The notes beneath the pieces were generated by a model, which was not told where the DNA came from, did not search any database, and saw nothing but the letters and a program-made list of their open reading frames with translations. The translations under genes were made by a program, and so were the position numbers. Of a stretch of 47,645 nucleotides of DNA, positions 42,835 through 47,645 are shown one piece after another. This DNA is from Actinomycetes bacterium (GTDB lineage: Bacteria > Actinomycetota > Acidimicrobiia > Acidimicrobiales > JAJZXF01): contig JAJZXF010000012.1 of NCBI GenBank assembly GCA_021802485.1, forward strand, positions 1-47,645, in the 5' to 3' direction. How positions within the stretch are numbered: the first letter of the stretch is position 1; every line of letters begins with the position of its first letter.

Positions 42835-43666
42835 TGGGGTCTTGAGGGTCGCGAGCGCTGTTGCGGCGAGCAGCGAAGAGTTGGACGACGCCTCCTGTAA
42901 TGACGTGCCGCTCTACCAGGTCGAATCCCGAGTCAAAGATGATCTTCATCAGCTCACGGGGCTCCGGCAGGTATGCGACCGAGCGAGGGAGGTACTGGTA
43001 CGCAGATCGATCGGAGAGCAGGGCGCCAAGAGCGGGCACGACCTTCGTGAAGTAGATCCTGTGGCAGAGCCTCAGGATCGCATTGGACGGCGTCGAGACC
43101 TCTAGAAGGCAGATGCGCCCTTGCGGGCGTAGGACCCGCGCTGCCTCAACGAGGGTGCCTTGGAGGTCTGAGAAGTTCCGTAGAGCGAAAGCGGATGTCA
43201 CTCCGTCTACCGACGACGCCGCTAGCGGCAGTGCGGAGGCGTCAGCCTGGAGGACGCTGTAGCGACCTGAAGGGGTGCGCGAGCGCTGCTGGCCGTGAAA
43301 GAGCATGCCCCAGGAGATGTCAGCGCCGATAGCGCGATATCCGTGTCGCTCCAGCTCGTTGCAGATGTCGCCGGTTCCGCTGCCGATGTCGACCACCCGA
43401 GCTCCGGGTTCGAGTTCAAGCGCCTCGACGACTCTGCGCCTCCAGCCGCGGTCGAGGCCAAATGTCATGATTGTGTTCAACAGCTGGTACCGAGCAGCTA
43501 TTCGGTCAAACATTGCCTGGACAATGCGTCGCTTCTCCTCCCCGGACGGCAGGCGAGATGAGCTGGTCTTGACTTCGCGATGGCGTGTTTGGTGGTCGCT
43601 CGCCGCGGTACTGGGTTCCCGGGTGGTCCGACCGCCCGGGTCCAGGTGGTCGTCGAAGGTGGTCAC
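42824..43666 (-). CDS. menG: Demethylmenaquinone methyltransferase (UbiE/MenG)
   Basis: Methylates demethylmenaquinone in the last step of menaquinone synthesis. The family signature VQAMFDRIAARYQLLNTIMT is near residue 50, the SAM-binding VVDIGSGTGDICNEL near 92, then QADASALPLAASSVDGV, AFALRNFSD and EVSTPSN. The start is GTG 43666, overlapping the stop of the upstream membrane protein gene (GTGA), and the end overlaps menF. The first 42 residues are hydrophilic and not conserved, so a later start is possible. Length is 280. Confidence 0.95.
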   Translation of the reverse strand: MTTFDDHLDPGGRTTREPSTAASDHQTRHREVKTSSSRLPSGEEKRRIVQAMFDRIAARYQLLNTIMTFGLDRGWRRRVVEALELEPGARVVDIGSGTGDICNELERHGYRAIGADISWGMLFHGQQRSRTPSGRYSVLQADASALPLAASSVDGVTSAFALRNFSDLQGTLVEAARVLRPQGRICLLEVSTPSNAILRLCHRIYFTKVVPALGALLSDRSAYQYLPRSVAYLPEPRELMKIIFDSGFDLVERHVITGGVVQLFAARRNSARDPQDPNAA

Positions 43667-44070
43667 CTAAACCAGATCCGCTCGTAAGAGCGGCTCTGTG
43701 GATGCACCAAGAGCGCAAGCAATGCTACAGCGAAGACAAGGCTCAAGATCCCTGCCATGCTGGAGAGCAGGGCGAAGCGGTAAACCAGCACCATGAGTGC
43801 AAGGCGTATCGCGCTGAGAACGACTGCTGTGACCCAGGCCCACTTGCGGCTGTTAGCGATACCGACTGCAGGCACCAGGTTCACTGCAGCGATGATCACA
43901 GTCGTCAACGCGATATTACCGAGTAGGCCGGCAGAGGTCGCAAACAGGAGGTCGAGGATAGCGAAACCCGCGTTGATGTAGAGCAGGATGACTGCGATCT
44001 GCAGTGTCTGGGGTTGGCTTCGATCGAACCATTGGCGAGGCTGGTGCTCGTTTGGGGAGTACGGGTACAT
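43663..44070 (-). CDS. Small polytopic membrane protein, unknown function
   Basis: From the ATG at 44070 (MYPYSPNEHQPRQWFDRSQP) the product is 135 residues with about four hydrophobic helices: IAVILLYINAGFAILDLLF, IALTTVIIAAVNLVPAVGIA, WAWVTAVVLSAIRLALMVLV and MAGILSLVFAVALLALLV. The pattern resembles small actinobacterial four-helix proteins with no known role. aagggg directly precedes the ATG and AGAATA could serve as a -10, so the mRNA may be leaderless. It overlaps menG by four bases and probably leads the menG-menF operon. Confidence 0.7.
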   Translation of the reverse strand: MYPYSPNEHQPRQWFDRSQPQTLQIAVILLYINAGFAILDLLFATSAGLLGNIALTTVIIAAVNLVPAVGIANSRKWAWVTAVVLSAIRLALMVLVYRFALLSSMAGILSLVFAVALLALLVHPQSRSYERIWFR

Positions 44071-44181
44071 CCCCTTATTCTGCCAGCAAGCCGTACCGGC
44101 GCGACAGCGCGGCTGCCGAGCGGTTGTGGTTGGCATGCGCGAGGAGCACGGCGTGGCTCGCTAGGCCCTAACCTGTACACG

Positions 44182-45048
44182 ATGACCGGCGTACGGAATA
44201 GAACTGGAACCGAAGCCCGCACTGGCGCTGGTGCGGGCGCTGGCGCGAGGACCAGGGCCCGTACCACGCTTTCTCCGCTGCGGGCCCTTTCCGGCCTGCG
44301 CGCGCTGCAGGAGTCTCGTTCTAGCGCAGCTTTCGATCGAGATCGTGGGGGCCCCGATCATCACCATCGCGACATTCACGGCGGAGGAGCGAGGGCGGCA
44401 ATGTTTGGCATCAGCGATGGGCTGGTAACGAACGTCACCTTGATCCTCGGCATGATTGGCGCTCGTCCTGGGCCGGGGGTGGTGCCACTGGTTGGCCTGG
44501 TTGCGCTGGTCGGCGGGGCTTTCTCGATGGCGATCGGTGAGTACGTGTCGATGCGAGCCCAGTCCGAGCTGTTTGAAAGGGAGATCGAGCTCGAGCGCAA
44601 CGAGATACGCAGGCGCCCCGAGGGAGAAAAGCGCGAGCTTGCTCGCATATATGAAGGCCGCGGCTTGGACCCGGTTATGGCCCGTGACTTAGCAGCGGAG
44701 ATGATGCGGAATCCCGACATAGCGCTCGAGACCCACGCGCGCGAGGAGTTGGGTATCGATCCGAAGCGTTTGGGATCCCCGATACAGGCCGCGCTCTCAT
44801 CCTTCGCGACGTTCGCGATTGGAGCCTTGCTCCCGTTGCTGCCATGGCTGGCCGCTACCGGCACGGCCGCAATAGCTGCATCCCTTGCGATCGGCGCTCT
44901 GTCGTCTATTGGTGTCGGTGCGGCCCTTTCTGTGTTCACAGGGAGATCATGGATATGGTCTGCAGCCAGGCAGCTGTTTCTTTCGACGGTAGCTGCCGCG
45001 GTAGCCTTTGGCCTCGGCTCGCTGGTCGGGGTCGCGGGCCCGCTGTAA
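44182..45048 (+). CDS. VIT1/CCC1-family membrane transporter
   Basis: From ATG 44182 the product is 288 residues. An odd N-terminus rich in Gly, Ala, Arg and Thr (about residues 8-40) leads to GPDHHHRDIHGGGARAAMFG and ISDGLVTNVTLILGMIG, the first helix of the VIT1/CCC1 family of iron/manganese transporters. A cytosolic Glu-rich region follows (EYVSMRAQSELFEREIELER, RNPDIALETHAREELG), where metal-binding Glu residues are expected, then three more helices. Likely role: metal efflux or storage-linked transport. The His cluster may also bind metal. A TAACCT hexamer at 44171 suggests a leaderless or short-leader transcript. Confidence 0.88.
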   Translation: MTGVRNRTGTEARTGAGAGAGARTRARTTLSPLRALSGLRALQESRSSAAFDRDRGGPDHHHRDIHGGGARAAMFGISDGLVTNVTLILGMIGARPGPGVVPLVGLVALVGGAFSMAIGEYVSMRAQSELFEREIELERNEIRRRPEGEKRELARIYEGRGLDPVMARDLAAEMMRNPDIALETHAREELGIDPKRLGSPIQAALSSFATFAIGALLPLLPWLAATGTAAIAASLAIGALSSIGVGAALSVFTGRSWIWSAARQLFLSTVAAAVAFGLGSLVGVAGPL

Positions 45049-45218
45049 TCCGCCCTACTTGTGCTAGTAGCGACGTGCTCAGAGCCTCGGAGGTCTGGAT
45101 CGGTCCATATTCGGCCTGCACTTTCTGAAATCCTGTCGAGTGGGTAGCGCTGTGGGAGTTCAGCGTGGTCGTGGTGAGCCTGGGATGACGTGCTGAGCCT
45201 CCGTGGTCAAGGGTGCTT
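45049..45218. other. Intergenic, no feature recognised
   Basis: These 170 bases between the transporter stop and the 114-bp repeat hold no convincing ORF. They may be the left part of the IS remnant, but no terminus could be fixed. Confidence 0.4.
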
Positions 45219-45688
45219 GATCTCGTTGTTTGTGAGCGCAAACTCGGCCCTTCATGGCCGGGATAGCGAACATCGGACTGGGCTGGTAAACGGTGGCGAC
45301 GCGTCTTGCTTGCTCACTGTGGGATCTTCTGGTACCAACAAGAGCCTGCTCGACTTAGAGGGAGCCGCGTCCATGTGGCCGGCGTTCGCACCTCACCTCC
45401 AAGAAGCCGGAGGGATGGCGAGGTCGAGCAGTACCAAGCACCGAGGCCGGGGTTGTCGTTCGCGACGATCAGCGGCGCGCATCACAGCCCGTCAAAAACG
45501 GCGCAGTCGTGGTGCGACAGAGGTGTTCGGCGGCATTCCGGTACCGGTCCACGCCACCACAGCTACATCGGTGGCGGCATGAACAACATGCCTCGGGAAC
45601 CAGGCGCTCCCTACGGCCTGCCAGCAGTATCGGCAGGAGACAGGGCGTCGACACGGAATCCTGGCCCTTGAGGGCCGGGAGGCTTCAA
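45219..45688 (+). mobile_element. IS200/IS605-type remnant with right-end hairpin
   Basis: The segment starts with copy B of the 114-bp repeat (45219-45332), shared with the TnpB-relic locus. It ends with an 8-bp hairpin, CCTGGCCC-ttga-GGGCCGGG (45660-45679), followed by aggcTTCAA (to 45688). A subterminal hairpin ending in TTCAA is typical of the right end of IS200/IS605-family elements, the place where omega-RNA is encoded in active copies. No transposase or TnpB domain can be read between, so this is a non-autonomous derivative or a decayed copy. Confidence 0.6.
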
Positions 45689-45960
45689 AGATGCAGAGCG
45701 GGCTGCGCTACCCGTGAAGGCTCCCGAGGACCTTCCGGTAGCGGATCCAGCTGCAAACCTGGTGAACGGTCCCAGGAATGACAGATCGGAGCTAATCTGT
45801 CCGCTCTTAGCCCGAAGTTCCCCCCGGCCCCACCAAGAGCAGTTCGTATGACCTGGTCACGGAGGCTCAGGGCCAGAAATACATGCGAACGCGTAGTCAT
45901 ATGAGACACGCGGTTGCCCAGGTGGAGATGTTACGGGCGTATCACTGGGGGAACTTCGAC
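45689..45960. other. Non-coding stretch with a stem-loop
   Basis: No gene is supported in these 272 bases. A long imperfect hairpin pairs GCTACC...GAAGG (45707-45720) with CCTTC...GGTAGC (45731-45742), which may be another element end or a terminator. Nothing else stands out. Confidence 0.4.
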
Positions 45961-46557
45961 TTACTCTTGGGAAGAGGCCCCCCTCGTCGCGTGCTGATAG
46001 ATGGGGGCGGTGGGGGCCGGTGGCCGGCACCAGACCAAAGCGAGGAGCTCTTTGGCTGCCATCTGATCCATCAGCTGGTGCTCGCTATTGCGAAGTTCCA
46101 ACGCTGCGTTCAGCGCGGCAATAAAGTGCGCTGCTTCACGCTCTTCCGGCTCGCGGTCGCCAAGCCAGGCCGCGACGTCTGACCATCGCCAGAGCCGGTT
46201 GCGCTCGCGCCCGTGGGAAAGCGGCACCGGGAAACCACCAGGACCGCGCTTGCCCTCGATGAGCAGCCGGACGCTCTCTCGCGAACGCTTAAGGCGCTCG
46301 GCGATCTCTGCCATGGTCACGATATCATCGGGCTCGACACGCCTGACGCGCAATGACGGTACAGACTCGACCTGGTGGATCGCGCTCAGCAATGCGGCGG
46401 AGAAGGATGGAGCCTCGCGAATGAACTCGCCGTAGCCGATTCGGTCGCTGACGCCGAAGGTGGCGTCGTCACAGCCGGCTTCGAACAAAGCACGGGCGAC
46501 ATCCTCGTTGGTCAGATCTCCCTCGATCACCAGGGTAAACTCGTTGTTAGCCATCAT
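45961..46557 (-). CDS. Helix-turn-helix protein, putative antitoxin/repressor
   Basis: From ATG 46557, preceded by a strong Shine-Dalgarno (aaaggaga), the product is 198 residues. Residues 7-75 (FTLVIEGDLTNEDVARALFE to LRVRRVEPDD) form an N-terminal domain of unknown role. Residues about 79-130 hold a MerR/excisionase-like HTH: IVTMAEIAERLKRSRESVRL, then GPGGFPVP and LWRWSDVAAWLG. I recall this architecture as the partner of small HPKKE-type proteins in toxin-antitoxin-like pairs. Here the upstream gene is exactly such a protein, overlapping by 11 bases, and a dyad lies at their promoter, so autoregulation is likely. Confidence 0.75.
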   Translation of the reverse strand: MMANNEFTLVIEGDLTNEDVARALFEAGCDDATFGVSDRIGYGEFIREAPSFSAALLSAIHQVESVPSLRVRRVEPDDIVTMAEIAERLKRSRESVRLLIEGKRGPGGFPVPLSHGRERNRLWRWSDVAAWLGDREPEEREAAHFIAALNAALELRNSEHQLMDQMAAKELLALVWCRPPAPTAPIYQHATRGASSQE

Positions 46558-46789
46558 CGTTCTCCTTTCTTTCGCAGGCGTAAACGGCACGGCGGATCTG
46601 CTTGGCATGGTTCGCTGGCACCCGCGGCGTCGACCAGATTCACGCGAGGCAGTCATGGCCTTCTTTCTCACATGTCACCTTGCCCCAGGGATGGCCTGGT
46701 CGAGGTGCCTGAACACGCCACCCGTGGGCTTCGGCGAAGTCCAACGCCTCCTCGACCTCCTTCTTCGGGTGCCGAGGCCTGGGCGACAC
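46547..46789 (-). pseudogene. Small toxin-like protein interrupted by an in-frame TGA
   Basis: Starting at GTG 46789, the frame reads MSPRPRHPKKEVEEALDFAE followed by AHGWRVQAPRPGHPWGKVTC, then EKEGHDCLA and TGA (46640-46642). After that it continues in the same frame as IWSTPRVPANHAKQIRRAVY up to TAA (46547-46549). The continued part matches what I remember of intact relatives, so the ancestral length was about 80 residues and one substitution (for example CGA to TGA) truncates it at 49. HicA-like or another small RNA-binding toxin is a guess. The downstream HTH gene overlaps its end. Confidence 0.65.
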
Positions 46790-46827
46790 GTTGACAGTTT
46801 ACAACGGACTGTTGCGTGGTGTCAACG
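46789..46827 (-). promoter_or_regulatory. Leaderless promoter embedded in an 8-bp dyad
   Basis: On the minus strand TTGACA (46825-46820) is followed, after an 18-base spacer, by TAAACT (46801-46796); six bases later the GTG start at 46789 coincides with the expected transcription start. CGTTGACA (46789-46796) and TGTCAACG (46820-46827) are perfect inverted repeats covering the -35 and the start region, a natural operator for the HTH protein encoded downstream. Confidence 0.75.
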
Positions 46828-47007
46828 CGACGACTCTTGGCAAGACCTCCCGGCGTTGATCCGGTAAGGGGATTCATCCGCAAAGCGGCCAACCAACCGC
46901 CGCAATGGCGTAGATCGTTGGAGAGCCACATGCATTGAACTCCGTGCGGCCGAAATCCCCTTCCCCATGAGCGTCAGCCCGCCGCGGATCCCTATAATCA
47001 CCGACAT
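46828..47007. other. Spacer after orphan orfA, no gene supported
   Basis: In a complete IS3-type element the catalytic orfB would follow orfA here on the minus strand. The 61-codon frame present (46822-47007) shows no integrase features, so orfB has been lost. Confidence 0.5.
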
Positions 47008-47376
47008 TCATGTCTGGAGGCCCAAATTGTTTTGGGGCTCGATCACCATGTTTGCGCGGGCCAACTCCACTTCGAGCTTCTCGACACGAGCGGAAAGCTC
47101 AGCATTCTTGCGGACGATGGGGTCGGTCGGCTTCCGTCCTACCTTTGGAATGGATCCGGTCTGTATCACCCGGCGCGATTGGCTGATCGACGACGAGTAG
47201 ATCCCCGATCGCCGAAGGTAGGACCCTTTGGACCCGTCCTCGGGAAGTGAGTCGTAGTAGGCAACGGCTCGACGCTTGAAGTCCTCCGGAAACGTCCTCT
47301 TCTGGCCTGGCTTCCAGATCGGTAAGTCTGGCTCGACCGGCTGTTCAGCTCCCTCAACGGGATTCTTCGATTGCAA
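47008..47376 (-). CDS. Orphan IS3-type transposase OrfA (HTH subunit)
   Basis: TTG at 47376 has aaggag 8 bases upstream and gives 122 residues. RTFPEDFKRRAVAYYDSLPE with SYLRRSGIYSSSISQSRRVI is the DNA-binding helix-turn-helix part of IS3-family OrfA. A leucine-zipper-like helix follows (VRKNAELSARVEKLEVELAR). The end NNLGLQT departs from the usual KKxxALLG. No DDE-domain orfB follows, so it cannot transpose alone; it is probably a relic, although the frame is intact. Confidence 0.75.
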   Translation of the reverse strand: MQSKNPVEGAEQPVEPDLPIWKPGQKRTFPEDFKRRAVAYYDSLPEDGSKGSYLRRSGIYSSSISQSRRVIQTGSIPKVGRKPTDPIVRKNAELSARVEKLEVELARANMVIEPQNNLGLQT

Positions 47377-47645
47377 CGTTCTCGCTCCTTGGTCACCCTC
47401 GTGGCTCAGACATTTCGGGTTGGGAACTGTCCAAGCCAAGGTTGGCACAGAGGGGAGGCAGGAAACAGGAAGGGAACCCTCTTGTTGTGCAAGAGCTGCG
47501 CTCATCGTGCGCACGCGGACGTGAACGCAGCAGAAGTGCTCACGTCTCGTGGCTAGGTTGGCGAAGCCACATGGCGCGGGGTGGGAATGCCGTTGAACCA
47601 TCGCCCGAAGCCTCGGTTACGACGACGCAAGACAGATGTTGGGGC
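47377..47645. other. Upstream region of the orphan orfA
   Basis: No gene is supported. CTCTTG-ttgtg-CAAGAG (47479-47495) is a perfect 6-bp inverted repeat and may belong to an IS terminus or a promoter operator. The left end of the element could not be fixed. Confidence 0.4.

Noticed and set aside
42918-42929. tRNA-like ggtcgaatcccg string
   Set aside because: It lies inside menG and no acceptor or anticodon stem can be folded around it.
46822-47007. 61-codon ORF immediately after orfA as orfB
   Set aside because: No integrase-like sequence and it runs into the promoter of the toxin-like gene.

Overview
The window is chromosomal DNA of an actinobacterium. A member of the class Acidimicrobiia is my best guess (inference). 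Evidence: the gene order yajC-secD-secF-rel-hisS-rarA-alaS-ruvX-mltG-aroE, menaquinone genes, many GTG/TTG starts, -10-like hexamers abutting start codons (probable leaderless mRNAs), fairly high GC, and secreted proteins built from 42-residue repeats of the type GYWxVASDGGxFAFGDA, which I associate with that class.

Region 1 (1-3279, minus) is a large PAS/GGDEF/EAL protein cut by the window edge. Region 2 (3446-19953, plus) is a dense housekeeping run, mostly with 4-base stop/start overlaps: queuosine tRNA modification (queA, tgt), protein export (yajC, secD, secF), stringent response (rel), translation (hisS, alaS), replication repair (rarA), ruvX, mltG and aroE.

Region 3 (about 19954-30197, plus) is the accessory part. 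It is a cluster of exported repeat proteins: a beta-helix-like protein whose reading frame breaks at a G8 tract; a large propeller-like protein separated from it by a frame-shifting 77-bp duplication; an 89-bp MITE-like element; a 792-residue protein with two seven-fold repeat arrays joined by an Ig-like domain; and two tandemly duplicated lipoproteins, followed by a decayed repeat fragment. Removing the 77-bp duplication and adding one G turns the first two ORFs into one 1,243-residue ORF.

Region 4 (30198-45048) holds two SEDS glycosyltransferases (RodA-like and FtsW-like) either side of a DUF151 protein, polyphosphate kinase, an SRPBCC-like protein with a flippase-like membrane protein, polyprenol-phosphate mannosyltransferase, a TnpB relic, a two-component system, menF-menG with a small membrane protein, and a VIT1/CCC1-type transporter. 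Region 5 (45049-47645) is mobile-element debris: an IS200/IS605-type remnant, a toxin/antitoxin-like pair whose first gene has an in-frame TGA, and an orphan IS3-type orfA.

No rRNA, tRNA or CRISPR array was seen. All family assignments were made by eye from motifs; no database search was possible.
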